A DNA stretch of 36,886 bases from Syntrophales bacterium. GTDB taxonomy: Bacteria > Desulfobacterota > Syntrophia > Syntrophales > UBA5619. Shown in pieces: positions 15,527 to 24,433 of this stretch (the stretch's first letter is position 1; each line of letters begins with the position of its first letter). Position numbers and translations under genes: made by a program. The notes beneath the pieces are model-generated. The model ran no database searches. It was given only the letters and a program-made list of their open reading frames with translations, and was not told where the DNA came from. The stretch is taken from the NCBI GenBank assembly GCA_023229765.1, contig JALNYO010000036.1, positions 1 through 36,886 on the forward strand, read 5' to 3'.

Positions 15527-15544
15527 TTTATGGAGAATTTGATC

Positions 15545-17032
15545 ATGCATGTACCGGATTTTGAAACATTCCAAAAACTGGCGAACGAGGGAAACCTGAT
15601 CCCCGTTTTTCGCGAACTGCTCGCGGATGCGGAAACGCCCGTGACGCTGCTGCTCAAACTGGCCGATCGACCCCGGGTGTTTCTGCTGGAAAGCGTGGAA
15701 GGCGGGGAAAAATGGGGGCGTTACAGCTTTCTCGGAACGGATCCGAAGATCATTGTGAGGATTCGTAAAGATCATGTGATTATTGAGGAAAATGGAGAAT
15801 CCCGGCAAATTCCTCATAAGGGAGACCCGCTCGGAGTTCTGGAGGAGCTGCTGGGGCGCCGGCGCCCGGTCTCCGTGGGGGAACTGCCCCGTTTTTACGG
15901 CGGCGCCGTCGGTTTTTTCGGTTACGACACCGTTCGTTATTTTGAGCGGCTTCCCGAGCACCGAATGCCCGGCAGCGATCAAGACGATGCCGTCTTTCTC
16001 ATAACCGATACCATGGTCATTTTCGACAATGTCCGGCACACGATAAAAATCGTCTCCTCGGCCGCTATCGACGAAAACACGGATCTGCAAACGGCATACT
16101 CGGACGCGGTGCGGAAAATCGATGAGCTGCTGGAAATTCTGCGCTCTCCCGCCGTTCCCGCAATCAGCAGTTCCCAACCCACCGTACCGGAGGAATCGTT
16201 TCACCCGGAGATAGAAAAACAGGAGTATCTGGCGATGGTCGACCAGGCGCGAAAGTACATCATGGCCGGAGACGTCATCCAGGTTGTCTTGGCGCAACGG
16301 TTCCACCGACCGACAACCGCGTCCCCCTCGGCTCTCTACCGGGCCCTGCGCTTTGTAAACCCCTCCCCCTACCTTTTCTTTCTGAAGATAGACGACACGC
16401 ATCTCATTGGTTCCTCACCGGAGGTGATGGTCCGTCTCGAGGAGGGCCTCGCCGAGCTCAAGCCGATTGCGGGGACCCGACGCCGGGGGAAAACCGAGCA
16501 GGAAGACCGGAAGCTTGCCGACGAACTGCTGCAGGATCCGAAGGAACGGGCGGAGCACGTCATGCTGGTGGACTTGGGGCGCAACGACCTGGGGCGAATC
16601 GCCCGCACCGGCAGCGTTCAGGTCAACCGGCTGATGGCGGTGGAGCGCTATTCCCACGTCATGCACCTTGTTTCGCTCTTGCAGGCGCAAATGCAGGAAG
16701 GGAAGAACGCCTATGATCTGCTGCGGGCGACCTTTCCCGCCGGGACACTGAGCGGCGCCCCGAAGGTGCGGGCAATGGAGATCATTGCGGAGCTGGAACC
16801 ATCCCCGCGCGGGGCTTATGGCGGGGCGGTGGGTTATTTCAGCTATGGAGGAAACGCAGATTTCTGCATCACGATTCGCACGATGCTGCTTCGCAACGGC
16901 GAGGTCTTTATCCAGGCCGGGGCGGGAATCGTCGCCGATTCCGATCCGGAGAGCGAATATCAGGAAACGCTGGGCAAGGCGGAAGGGGTTTTCCAGGCGG
17001 TGCGCCTTGCGGAAAACGGCCTGGAACTGTAA
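15545..17032 (+). CDS. trpE: Anthranilate synthase component I
   Basis: A 495-residue enzyme that converts chorismate to anthranilate using ammonia from TrpG. The N-terminal regulatory half has the LLES motif (from about 46, in VFLLESVEGGEKWGRYSFLG), which in the family forms the tryptophan feedback site. The C-terminal chorismate-binding half has PIAGTRRRG, LVDLGRNDLGRIA and AGTLSGAPKVRAMEII. ATG 15545 (MHVPDF) is chosen over ATG 15530 because GGAG lies nine bases before the former. It is the first structural gene of the operon, under attenuator control. Confidence 0.97.
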   Translation: MHVPDFETFQKLANEGNLIPVFRELLADAETPVTLLLKLADRPRVFLLESVEGGEKWGRYSFLGTDPKIIVRIRKDHVIIEENGESRQIPHKGDPLGVLEELLGRRRPVSVGELPRFYGGAVGFFGYDTVRYFERLPEHRMPGSDQDDAVFLITDTMVIFDNVRHTIKIVSSAAIDENTDLQTAYSDAVRKIDELLEILRSPAVPAISSSQPTVPEESFHPEIEKQEYLAMVDQARKYIMAGDVIQVVLAQRFHRPTTASPSALYRALRFVNPSPYLFFLKIDDTHLIGSSPEVMVRLEEGLAELKPIAGTRRRGKTEQEDRKLADELLQDPKERAEHVMLVDLGRNDLGRIARTGSVQVNRLMAVERYSHVMHLVSLLQAQMQEGKNAYDLLRATFPAGTLSGAPKVRAMEIIAELEPSPRGAYGGAVGYFSYGGNADFCITIRTMLLRNGEVFIQAGAGIVADSDPESEYQETLGKAEGVFQAVRLAENGLEL

Positions 17033-17104
17033 CGTACCTACATAGACAGACAGTCGCGACAAACCGGCGGACGGATGCCAAAGCATAAGCAAAGGAGGGA
17101 AAAA

Positions 17105-17677
17105 ATGATTTTGATGATCGATAATTATGACTCGTTCACCTACAATCTGGTGCAGTACATAAGCCAACTGGGCGGCGAGGTGGAGGTGCATCGCAATGAT
17201 GCGATCACGATTGCGCAAATCGAGGCGCTGCAGCCGGAGGCGATCGTCGTCTCGCCGGGCCCCTGCTCACCCGAACAGGCGGGAATCAGCGTCGCGGTGA
17301 TCCGCCGTTTTCACCAGGAGTTGCCGATTCTCGGGGTCTGCCTTGGACATCAGGCAATCGGCCAGGCCTTCGGGGGGCGCGTCATCCGGGCCAAGCGGGT
17401 CATGCATGGAAAAACCTCGCCGATCGCCAATGACGGCAGGACGATCTTTGCAGGCCTCGCCAACCCGTTTACCGCCGGCCGTTATCATTCGCTGATTGTC
17501 GAACGGGACTCGCTGCCCGACTGCCTTGAAATCAGCGCGGAAACCGCCGAAGGGGAAATCATGGGGCTGCGGCACCGGTCGCTGCCGATTGAGGGAATCC
17601 AGTTTCATCCCGAATCGATTCTGACGCCGTCCGGCAAGCGGATCATCCGCAATTTCCTGACAATGGTGAAACATTAA
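17105..17677 (+). CDS. trpG: Anthranilate synthase component II, glutamine amidotransferase
   Basis: A 190-residue class I glutamine amidotransferase. MILMIDNYDSFTYNLVQY opens the protein. The nucleophile Cys79 lies in GVCLGHQAIGQAFGG, and the catalytic His-Glu pair lies in IQFHPESILT near the C-terminus. ATG 17105 follows AAAGGAGGG by about 5 bases. It lies 72 bases after trpE and is not fused to trpD. It supplies ammonia to TrpE; the same type of subunit can also serve aminodeoxychorismate synthase. Confidence 0.96.
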   Translation: MILMIDNYDSFTYNLVQYISQLGGEVEVHRNDAITIAQIEALQPEAIVVSPGPCSPEQAGISVAVIRRFHQELPILGVCLGHQAIGQAFGGRVIRAKRVMHGKTSPIANDGRTIFAGLANPFTAGRYHSLIVERDSLPDCLEISAETAEGEIMGLRHRSLPIEGIQFHPESILTPSGKRIIRNFLTMVKH

Positions 17678-17710
17678 CGACGGCCTGCCATCGCAAAGGG
17701 GAATGAAAAT

Positions 17711-17768
17711 TGAGGGGCGAACCCATCCCCACCCTTTCCCTCCCCTTGAAGGGGAGGGAAGTTGGATG
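17711..17768 (+). repeat. Palindromic repeat in the trpG-trpD gap
   Basis: TTCCCTCCCCTT (17736-17747) and AAGGGGAGGGAA (17749-17760) form a near-perfect palindrome, preceded by CCCATCCCCACCC. If read through, it would encode THPHPFPPLEGEG, a translation typical of widespread intergenic GC-rich repeats. It lengthens an otherwise compact operon gap. Confidence 0.6.
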
Positions 17769-17822
17769 CAATATTTTCAACAAGTTGAGTTATATTTTCA
17801 GATGAAAATGGGGGAGAGAGAT

Positions 17823-18833
17823 ATGATCAAGGAAACAATAGCGAAACTGGTTGCCGGCGAAAATCTGCGGGAAGAGGAGATGCTCTCGGCCATGGGGGAG
17901 ATTATGGAAGGGGCGGCCACTCCCGCCCAGATCGCCGCCTTCATGACGGCGCTTCGGATCAAGGGCGAAACTGTTGAGGAACTGACCGGGGCCGCCCGGA
18001 CCATGCGGCGAATGGCGACGAGGATAGACGCCCGTTCGTCCGTTGTCGTCGATACCTGCGGCACCGGCGGCGACGGCATGAATACCTTCAATATCTCGAC
18101 GACAACGGCCTTCGTTGTCGCGGCAGCGGGGTTGACCGTCGCCAAGCACGGCAACCGGGCCGTCTCGAGCCGCTGCGGCAGCGCCGATGTCCTCGAAGCA
18201 CTGGGCGTCAACATAAACGTCGGGCCGGAAATCATGGAGGAGTGCCTCCAGCAGATCGGGATCGCCTTTCTCTTCGCCCCGCAACTCCACGGCGCGATGA
18301 AATACGCGATCGGCCCCCGCCGGGAAATCGGCATCCGCACTATTTTCAATATGCTGGGACCGCTGACCAACCCCGCCGGGGCGACGGCGCAGCTCATCGG
18401 CGTGTATGATCCGAAGCTTACGGAGATGTTTGCCGGGGTATTGAAGAATCTCGGGACAAAACGGGCGTTTATCGTGCACGGCGGCGGTCTTGACGAGGCG
18501 ACCGTCACCGGGGAGACGAGGGTCTCAGAATTGAACGAAGGGTTTATTTCCACTTACAATATCGATCCGATAGATTTACTGGGGGAGGTTTATCCGGATA
18601 AAGATCTTGCCGGCGGGGATGCCGAAAAAAACGCCGGGATCACGCTGGATATTCTCACGGGGACCGCCTCCGGGGCGTCCCGTCAGATCGTCGTTCTGAA
18701 TGCGGCGCTCGCCATCGTCGCCGGGGGTAAGGCAAACACCATCGCCGAGGGGATTGCGGCGGCACAAGAGTGCATCGACAGCGGCGCCGCTCTGGGGAAG
18801 CTGCGCGAGCTGAAAGAGAGGAGCAACGGTTGA
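17823..18833 (+). CDS. trpD: Anthranilate phosphoribosyltransferase
   Basis: A 336-residue enzyme that transfers phosphoribose from PRPP to anthranilate. Conserved segments are DTCGTGGDGMNTFNIST (PRPP-binding glycine loop, near 77-93), KHGNRAVSSRCGSADVLEALG, and GPLTNPAGA. ATG 17823 follows GGGGGAGAG; an in-frame extension to 17703 runs through the intergenic repeat and is rejected. The stop overlaps the TTG start of trpC. Confidence 0.97.
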   Translation: MIKETIAKLVAGENLREEEMLSAMGEIMEGAATPAQIAAFMTALRIKGETVEELTGAARTMRRMATRIDARSSVVVDTCGTGGDGMNTFNISTTTAFVVAAAGLTVAKHGNRAVSSRCGSADVLEALGVNINVGPEIMEECLQQIGIAFLFAPQLHGAMKYAIGPRREIGIRTIFNMLGPLTNPAGATAQLIGVYDPKLTEMFAGVLKNLGTKRAFIVHGGGLDEATVTGETRVSELNEGFISTYNIDPIDLLGEVYPDKDLAGGDAEKNAGITLDILTGTASGASRQIVVLNAALAIVAGGKANTIAEGIAAAQECIDSGAALGKLRELKERSNG

Positions 18834-19609
18834 TCCTGGATGAAATTGTTGCGAAAAAGCGGGACGAAGTCGCCACGCGCCAGAAGAAAACACCTTTGAG
18901 GGCATTGGCAGAGACGATTGCCCGGATGCCTCCGACAAGAGATTTTTCCACGGCGCTGAAGCGGGAAATCGCGATCATCGCCGAGATCAAGCGGCGCTCT
19001 CCATCTCATGGCCTGCTCCGAAAGGAGTTTGATCCGGCAAAAATCGCCCTTCTCTACGAGCAAAACGGGGCGGCGGCTATCTCGGTTTTGACGGACGAGA
19101 CCTTTTTTGGGGGAAGCGACAATGACATCGCCGCCGTCAAAAACGCCGTTTTGCTCCCAGTCCTCCGGAAGGAGTTCATTATCGATCCCTATCAGATCGC
19201 GGAAACCCGGGCAATCGGGGCTGACGCCCTCTTGCTGATCGCGTCCCTCCTGGGCGAGAGGGAACTCCACAACTACCGCAAGCAAGCGGAATCACTTGGT
19301 CTCGCAGCGCTGGTGGAGGTCCACAGCCGGGAAGAACTCTTGGCCGCGCTTGCCTCCGGCGCCCGCATTATCGGCGTCAACAACCGAAATTTGAATACAT
19401 TGGCAACAGACCTCTGCGTATCGCGGGAACTGGCGCCGCTGATCCCTCCTGGGCTGACAACAGTCAGCGAAAGCGGGATAGAAGCAGAACAGGACATCGC
19501 CGCGCTTCGCGAGTCGGGCTTCAACGCGTTTTTGATCGGCGGGGCGCTCCTTTCCGCCCCGGACGCCGGGGTGAAACTGCGGGAGCTTGCAGGGAAGAGG
19601 GAACGATGA
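18830..19609 (+). CDS. trpC: Indole-3-glycerol phosphate synthase
   Basis: A 259-residue TIM barrel enzyme. The N-terminus ILDEIVAKKRDEVA is typical. Catalytic segments IIAEIKRRSPSHG, LTDETFFGGSDNDI, LRKEFIIDPYQI and IGVNNRNLNT are all present. The start appears to be TTG at 18830, overlapping the trpD stop (TTGA) with GAGAGGAG six bases upstream; no in-frame ATG fits the family N-terminus. It closes the indole ring from the TrpF product. Its stop overlaps trpF by four bases. Confidence 0.95.
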   Translation: MILDEIVAKKRDEVATRQKKTPLRALAETIARMPPTRDFSTALKREIAIIAEIKRRSPSHGLLRKEFDPAKIALLYEQNGAAAISVLTDETFFGGSDNDIAAVKNAVLLPVLRKEFIIDPYQIAETRAIGADALLLIASLLGERELHNYRKQAESLGLAALVEVHSREELLAALASGARIIGVNNRNLNTLATDLCVSRELAPLIPPGLTTVSESGIEAEQDIAALRESGFNAFLIGGALLSAPDAGVKLRELAGKRER

Positions 19610-20277
19610 TCGAAATAAAGATCTGCGGAATCACCAATCGCGAGGACGCCCTCGTAGCAGCAGCTTTGGGGGCAAACGCACTCGGGTTTATCTTTCATCC
19701 GGCAAGTCCCCGATATGTATCTCCCATAGAGGCAAAGGAAATAATAAAGCTGCTGCCGCCCACCATAACCAGGGTCGGGGTTTTCGTCAACAGCGGCGAG
19801 GCTGAGGTAAAAAAGACAGCCGACATCTGCGGACTGGACGTTATTCAACTGCACGGAGACGAATCCCCGGAATACTGCCGCCGCTTCCCGCCGGAATCAA
19901 TAGTCAAGGCCGTTTTTCTCAATAGCGATAACGATCTTGCCTGCCTCGAGAGCTACCATGTCCGGGCCTTCCTGGCGGACTCCCGCCATGACGGCCGGTA
20001 CGGCGGAACCGGCACGAAGGCCGACTGGGAGCTTGCCGCCAGGACCGCTGAAAAATATCCGCTGATCATCGCCGGGGGACTTAACGAGACAAATATCGCC
20101 GCCGCCCTGACAACGGTGAAGCCGGTAGCCGTCGATATCAACAGCGGCATTGAGAAAGCGCCGGGGATAAAGGATCATGAACGAATGAAGCGGTTCATCG
20201 GGATCGTAAAAAATATGAAACTCTCCGCAACGGCCGGCGCCGCTGCCCACGCAAACGGCATCTTTAAGAAAAGATAA
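19606..20277 (+). CDS. trpF: Phosphoribosylanthranilate isomerase
   Basis: A 223-residue TIM barrel enzyme starting MIEIKICGITNREDALVAA, with the catalytic Cys7 in KICGIT and the aspartate-containing segment AFLADSRHDGRYGGTG. Other family segments are GFIFHPASPRYVSP and IIAGGLNETNI. The C-terminal 15 residues (AGAAAHANGIFKKR) are an unusual hydrophilic tail. ATG 19606 overlaps the trpC stop, indicating coupling. Confidence 0.96.
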   Translation: MIEIKICGITNREDALVAAALGANALGFIFHPASPRYVSPIEAKEIIKLLPPTITRVGVFVNSGEAEVKKTADICGLDVIQLHGDESPEYCRRFPPESIVKAVFLNSDNDLACLESYHVRAFLADSRHDGRYGGTGTKADWELAARTAEKYPLIIAGGLNETNIAAALTTVKPVAVDINSGIEKAPGIKDHERMKRFIGIVKNMKLSATAGAAAHANGIFKKR

Positions 20278-20351
20278 CTACTCAGGTGGATAGTCTGTAG
20301 GTGTTTAGGTGGGTTGGGGTCATTCATTCGTTCTTTGCGCAGTCCTCACAC

Positions 20352-20427
20352 TACGGGCGGTTCGCGAACCACCCGTACTACGCTTAATGTTCATCAAATT
20401 GGAGGGATGCGCTCCGTCGCGTCCGGG
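20352..20427 (+). repeat. Composite repeat (family D hairpin plus family C copy 2) in the trpF-trpB gap
   Basis: ACGGGCGGTTCG (20353-20364) pairs with CGAACCACCCGT (20365-20376) except for one mismatch. It is followed by the family C unit GGAGGGATGCGCTCCGTCGC at 20401-20420, running on to GTCCGG (same family as 5324-5350). Together they fill most of the only long gap inside the trp operon. Confidence 0.65.
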
Positions 20428-20552
20428 GCATTTGCCTGTAACGACCGATGAGCGACCAGTTGCTGAGAAAATGCGGCAGGAGCAGTCAGAGTAACTGCTT
20501 TGGCGCCCGCAAGGGCGGGAAAAGATTTCATAGAGGAGGAAATTTTCAGATC

Positions 20553-21749
20553 ATGCAAACCAGACTGCCGGATAAAAACGGCCATTTCGGAATTTTCGGG
20601 GGGCGCTACGCGGCCGAAACGCTGATGCCCGCCCTGCTGGAGCTGGATATTACCTACAAGGCGGCCAGACAGGACAGGAGCTTCCAAAAGGAGCTCAGCT
20701 TTTATCTTCATGAGTACGCGGGACGCAAGACCCCGCTCTACGATGCACGGCGCTTCTCCGAGGCCCTCGGCGGGGCGAAGATCTATCTGAAGCGAGAGGA
20801 CATGAATCACACCGGTTCGCACAAGATAAACAATACGCTGGGGCAGACGCTCCTGGCCCGGCGGATGGGAAAGAAAAAGGTGATCGCGGAAACCGGGGCA
20901 GGTCAGCACGGCGTTGCAACCGCGACCGCCGCCGCCCTGCTGGGCATGGAATGCCGGATTTTCATGGGGACGGAGGACATCCGCAGGCAGGCGCACAACG
21001 TCTTCCGGATGAAAATCCTTGGGGCCGAAGTCGTACCGGTTTCAGCCGGAACCGCAACCCTCAAAGACGCGATGAACGAGGCAATGCGCGCCTGGGTCGC
21101 CTCGGTGCGCGACACGTTCTATGTGATCGGCACAACGGCCGGACCGCATCCCTACCCGGCAATGGTGCGCGATTTTCAGAGCGTCATCGGCAGGGAAGCG
21201 AAAAAACAGATTCTGCAAAAGGAGGGTCGGCTTCCCGATCTGCTTGTCGCCTGCATCGGCGGGGGCAGCAACGCCCTGGGGCTTTTTTATCCGTTTCTCG
21301 GCGATAGCGCGGTCGCGATGACCGGCGTGGAAGCGGGAGGAAAGGGTCTGACAACGGGGTTTCATGCCGCGAGCATTACCGCCGGGCAAATCGGGGTTCT
21401 GCATGGCAACAAGACCTACCTTCTCCAGAGCGACTCCGGTCAGGTTCTTGACGCCTATTCGATCGCCGCCGGGCTTGACTATCCCGGGGTCGGGCCGGAG
21501 CATGCCTGGCTTGCCGATACGGGCCGGGTAAACTACCTGACCGTCACCGACGAAGAGGCCGTGGCTGCCTTCATGCTGCTGTCGCATCTGGAGGGGATCA
21601 TTCCCGCGCTGGAGAGTTCGCACGCCCTCGCCCATGCAATCAAAATCGCCCCCGGCATGGCCAGGGAGAAAATAATCATCGTCAATCTCTCTGGCCGCGG
21701 AGACAAGGATGCGCAGACGATCTCCGAAAGCAAGGAGGTACAAAAGTAA
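20553..21749 (+). CDS. trpB: Tryptophan synthase beta chain
   Basis: A 398-residue PLP enzyme that condenses indole with serine. The start MQTRLPDKNGHFGIFGGRYA matches the family. The PLP lysine is in HTGSHKINNTLGQ, and the substrate and cofactor loops AETGAGQHGVATATAAALLG and CIGGGSNALG are intact. ATG 20553 is used; GAGGAGGA is about 12 bases upstream, slightly far. An in-frame extension to 20448 has no family support. The 275-base gap after trpF is filled by repeats. Its stop and the trpA start share one base (TAATG). Confidence 0.97.
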   Translation: MQTRLPDKNGHFGIFGGRYAAETLMPALLELDITYKAARQDRSFQKELSFYLHEYAGRKTPLYDARRFSEALGGAKIYLKREDMNHTGSHKINNTLGQTLLARRMGKKKVIAETGAGQHGVATATAAALLGMECRIFMGTEDIRRQAHNVFRMKILGAEVVPVSAGTATLKDAMNEAMRAWVASVRDTFYVIGTTAGPHPYPAMVRDFQSVIGREAKKQILQKEGRLPDLLVACIGGGSNALGLFYPFLGDSAVAMTGVEAGGKGLTTGFHAASITAGQIGVLHGNKTYLLQSDSGQVLDAYSIAAGLDYPGVGPEHAWLADTGRVNYLTVTDEEAVAAFMLLSHLEGIIPALESSHALAHAIKIAPGMAREKIIIVNLSGRGDKDAQTISESKEVQK

Positions 21750-22612
21750 TGGGAAGAATTGAAGAAAAATTTGTCGCCTTAAAAAAAGAGGGAAAAAAGG
21801 CATTCATTGCTTACATTACCGCGGGGGATCCCGATTTGCGGACAACCGGGATGCTGATTCCTGCCCTGGAGCGGGCCGGGGTGGATATCATCGAAATCGG
21901 CGTTCCCTTTTCCGATCCCGTCGCGGATGGCCCGATAATCCAGGCGGCCTCTGAACGGGCGCTGAAAAAGGGGATAAAGCTGGATGATATCTTTAAAATG
22001 ATTGCCACCGTCCGTAAAAAGAGTCGGCTGCCGATCGTTCTTTTCGGTTATTACAACCCTGTTCTGCACTACGGAAACGCTGCCTTCGCCGCCGCGGCGG
22101 GGGCTTCCGGGGTGGACGGGATTCTCGTTGTCGATCTCCCCCCCGAGGAAGCCGATGAACTGCGGCGCTACACGGACCCGGCCGGGCTTTCGTTCATCAC
22201 CCTCATCGCCCCGACGACCGGACTTGCGCGAATCCGGAAAATGGTTGGCCGGGCGTCGGGATTCCTGTACTACATTTCCGTGACCGGCGTCACCGGAACG
22301 GCCAAGCCGGTGCTTGAAGATATACGCAATGACATGAAAAACCTGAGGACAATTACCTCGCTCCCAACCGTCGTTGGCTTCGGGATCTCAACGCCCGAGC
22401 AGGCGGCGAGCATCGCGGCCCTGGCCGACGGCGTGGTGGTCGGCAGCGCCCTGGTAAAGCTGATCGGCGCAAATGGTAAAAGCAACGAGTTGCTCCCGGA
22501 CATCGCTTCCTTCGCGGCAGGAATTCGTCAGGCGCTCGACGCCGCACCTCTGAATCAAGCCGACTTTCCGGTAAATGGCGAGAAAAGAAGTTCCGGGAAG
22601 AAAAAATCTTGA
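21749..22612 (+). CDS. trpA: Tryptophan synthase alpha chain
   Basis: A 287-residue TIM barrel partner of TrpB that releases indole from indole-3-glycerol phosphate. The catalytic Glu lies in DIIEIGVPFSDP and the catalytic Asp in PVADGPIIQAA. FGYYNPV and GVDGILVVDLPPEEADEL are further family signatures. The last about 20 residues (ending GEKRSSGKKKS) are a basic tail beyond the usual family end. It is the last gene of the tryptophan pathway set. Confidence 0.96.
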   Translation: MGRIEEKFVALKKEGKKAFIAYITAGDPDLRTTGMLIPALERAGVDIIEIGVPFSDPVADGPIIQAASERALKKGIKLDDIFKMIATVRKKSRLPIVLFGYYNPVLHYGNAAFAAAAGASGVDGILVVDLPPEEADELRRYTDPAGLSFITLIAPTTGLARIRKMVGRASGFLYYISVTGVTGTAKPVLEDIRNDMKNLRTITSLPTVVGFGISTPEQAASIAALADGVVVGSALVKLIGANGKSNELLPDIASFAAGIRQALDAAPLNQADFPVNGEKRSSGKKKS

Positions 22613-22638
22613 CTTTTCATCGCTGCAAACAATAGAAA
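22609..22638 (+). promoter_or_regulatory. Weak candidate promoter upstream of the nitronate monooxygenase-like gene
   Basis: TTGACT (22609-22614) overlaps the trpA stop, and TAGAAA (22633-22638) follows after 18 bases. No terminator separates trpA from the next gene, so readthrough from trp is equally possible. Confidence 0.3.
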
Positions 22639-22705
22639 TGACCTCGACAGTGGGTAATAATTTTAAGGAGAAATAAAAAGCCATCATCCATAAGGAGGTA
22701 TTTTT

Positions 22706-23683
22706 ATGTTAAAGACACGTATTACCGAGATGTTCGGCATTGAGCACCCGATTGTCCAGGGCGGAATGATGTGGATATCAAGGGCGGAGCTTGCCGCGGG
22801 CGTCGCCAACGCCGGGGGCATCGGCTTCATGACCGCCCTGACCTTTGCGAACCCTGAAGACCTGCGCGCGGAAATCCGCAAATGCCGCAACCTGACCGAC
22901 AAGCCTTTCGGCGTCAACCTGACCTTTCTGCCGACCCTGCGCCCCCCGGACTACCCCGCCTATATCAAGGTATGCGCCGAGGAGGGGATAAAATTCTTAG
23001 AGACCGCCGGCAGAAATCCTGAACCTTATATGGAACAGATCAAGGCCGCCGGGATCAAGGTGATCCACAAATGCACCTCGGTCCGTCATGCGATCAAGGC
23101 GGAGAAAATCGGCTGCGACGCGATCAGTATCGACGGCTTCGAGGCGGCCGGTCACCCGGGCGAGGACGATGTAACCTCTTTGATACTCATTCCACTGACA
23201 CGAGACGCTATAAAAATCCCATTCATCGCCTCCGGCGGTTTTGCCGACGGCAGGGGTCTGGTGGCAGCATTGGCGCTGGGCGCCGACGGCATGAACATGG
23301 GGACGCGATTTGCGGCCACCAAGGAAACGCCGATGCATATCAACCTCAAACAGGCCATTGTTGACCACAGTGAACTCGATACAAAGCTGATCATGCGAAC
23401 GCTGAAAAACACCGAACGGGTGCTCAACAACGAGGTCGCCCGGAAGGTGCTGGAGATCGAAGGCAGACCCGGGGATACAAAGATTGAAGACCTTATCCCC
23501 TTAGTCTCAGGGCTAGTGGGAAAACAGATGCTCGAAGAGGGAGACATCGAGAAGGGCAATTTCGCGATCGGGCTCAGCATGGGGCTGGTAAAAGACATCC
23601 CCTCCTGCAAGGAACTTTTAGACGGCATTATGGCCGAAGCCGAGGCCATAATCAAAAAGCGCCTGCCCGGCCTTGTTTGTTGA
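22706..23683 (+). CDS. Nitronate monooxygenase / FabK-like flavoprotein
   Basis: A 325-residue FMN-binding TIM barrel of the 2-nitropropane dioxygenase family. FGIEHPIVQGGMMWISRAEL and NAGGIGFMTALTF form the N-terminal FMN site. GFEAAGHPGEDD contains the family histidine (His150). IASGGFADGRGLVAALALGADG and MGTRF bind the FMN phosphate. Members oxidise nitronates or, as FabK, reduce enoyl-ACP; the sequence alone does not separate these. A strong AAGGAGGT lies six bases before ATG 22706. It sits 93 bases behind trpA and upstream of pyrE. Confidence 0.88.
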   Translation: MLKTRITEMFGIEHPIVQGGMMWISRAELAAGVANAGGIGFMTALTFANPEDLRAEIRKCRNLTDKPFGVNLTFLPTLRPPDYPAYIKVCAEEGIKFLETAGRNPEPYMEQIKAAGIKVIHKCTSVRHAIKAEKIGCDAISIDGFEAAGHPGEDDVTSLILIPLTRDAIKIPFIASGGFADGRGLVAALALGADGMNMGTRFAATKETPMHINLKQAIVDHSELDTKLIMRTLKNTERVLNNEVARKVLEIEGRPGDTKIEDLIPLVSGLVGKQMLEEGDIEKGNFAIGLSMGLVKDIPSCKELLDGIMAEAEAIIKKRLPGLVC

Positions 23684-23719
23684 GAAGGCATTCGCGGAAC
23701 TTGTGGGCATAGTTTTTTT

Positions 23720-23806
23720 AAAACCCCCATGCCCGTGTCGGGCACAACGAAGCATGAAAATCCCCCCTTACCCCCCTTTGGTAATGGGGGATGGGGGGAT
23801 TTTCAT
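23720..23806 (-). repeat. Family B G/C-run hairpin repeat, copy 2 (inverted)
   Basis: This is the reverse complement of the element at 2498-2587. It contains CATGCCCGTGTCGGGCACAA, then ATGAAAATCCCCCC and GGGGGGATTTTCAT as hairpin arms. It ends about 15 bases before the pyrE ribosome binding site, so it lies in the pyrE leader. Confidence 0.75.
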
Positions 23807-23830
23807 ATAAACGTGACAACGGAGAAAAAA

Positions 23831-24430
23831 ATGGACATACAGAAAATGAAGGAGCGGCTGATCGAAATTGTTCTTGAAAGGACGTTCAAATACAGCGAAA
23901 ATCCACCCTTTACACTTGCATCGGGGCACAAGAGCAACTACTACTTCAACTGCAAACCGACGACGCTTGACCCGGAGGGGATGAACCTGATCGGGCAGAT
24001 TCTCTATTCCATGCTGGCAACAGTTGATGTAACCGCGGCGGGCGGCCTCACCCTGGGCGCCGATCCGCTTGCCAACGCCCTGGCGGTTATCTCTTTTCAG
24101 AAGGGAAGGCCGATTAAATCCTTTATCGTCCGCAAGGATGTGAAGGATCACGGCGTTAAAAACGCGATCGAGGGCAACGTCACGCGCGGCGAGAAGGTTG
24201 TGGTGCTGGACGACGTGATTACAACCGGCGGCTCGACGATAACGGCAATTAAACAGGCCCGGGAGGCGGGACTGGTCATAAAACACGCTATCGTCCTGAT
24301 CGATCGGGAAGAGGAAAACGGCCGGCAGAACATCGAGGCCCAGGGGGTAGTGGTGGACGCCGTTTTGACAAGAACGGAGATTATGAGCCGGTACAGGGGG
24401 GGAAATATAGGCGCCCTGAAAACCGTTTAG
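23831..24430 (+). CDS. pyrE: Orotate phosphoribosyltransferase
   Basis: A 199-residue enzyme that makes OMP from orotate and PRPP in pyrimidine synthesis. The PRPP-binding motif VVVLDDVITTGGST lies at 123-136, and FTLASGHKSNYYFNCK (27-42) is the family N-terminal signature. The mobile loop RKDVKDHG follows residue 100. ATG 23831 has GGAG six bases upstream; the in-frame extension to 23729 runs through the family B repeat and is rejected. The stop codon lies in the left copy of an 8-base target duplication. Confidence 0.95.
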   Translation: MDIQKMKERLIEIVLERTFKYSENPPFTLASGHKSNYYFNCKPTTLDPEGMNLIGQILYSMLATVDVTAAGGLTLGADPLANALAVISFQKGRPIKSFIVRKDVKDHGVKNAIEGNVTRGEKVVVLDDVITTGGSTITAIKQAREAGLVIKHAIVLIDREEENGRQNIEAQGVVVDAVLTRTEIMSRYRGGNIGALKTV

Positions 24431-24433
24431 CGC

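Larger units (their letters stand above)
15258..15544 (+). promoter_or_regulatory. trp operon leader region
   Basis: This region between hsdR and trpE contains, in order, a TTGACA element, the leader peptide trpL, a 2:3 antiterminator, a terminator hairpin and a second long hairpin. It also carries the trpE ribosome binding site (GGAG at 15532-15535). Each part is listed separately. Confidence 0.8.

Noticed and set aside
17703..17822. N-terminal extension of TrpD
   Set aside because: It translates an intergenic palindromic repeat (THPHPFPPLEGEG), and the family start with a ribosome binding site is at 17823.
20448..20552. N-terminal extension of TrpB
   Set aside because: No family members carry it and it overlaps repeat-rich gap sequence.
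23729..23830. N-terminal extension of PyrE
   Set aside because: It translates the family B hairpin; ATG 23831 has GGAG at the right distance and the family N-terminus.
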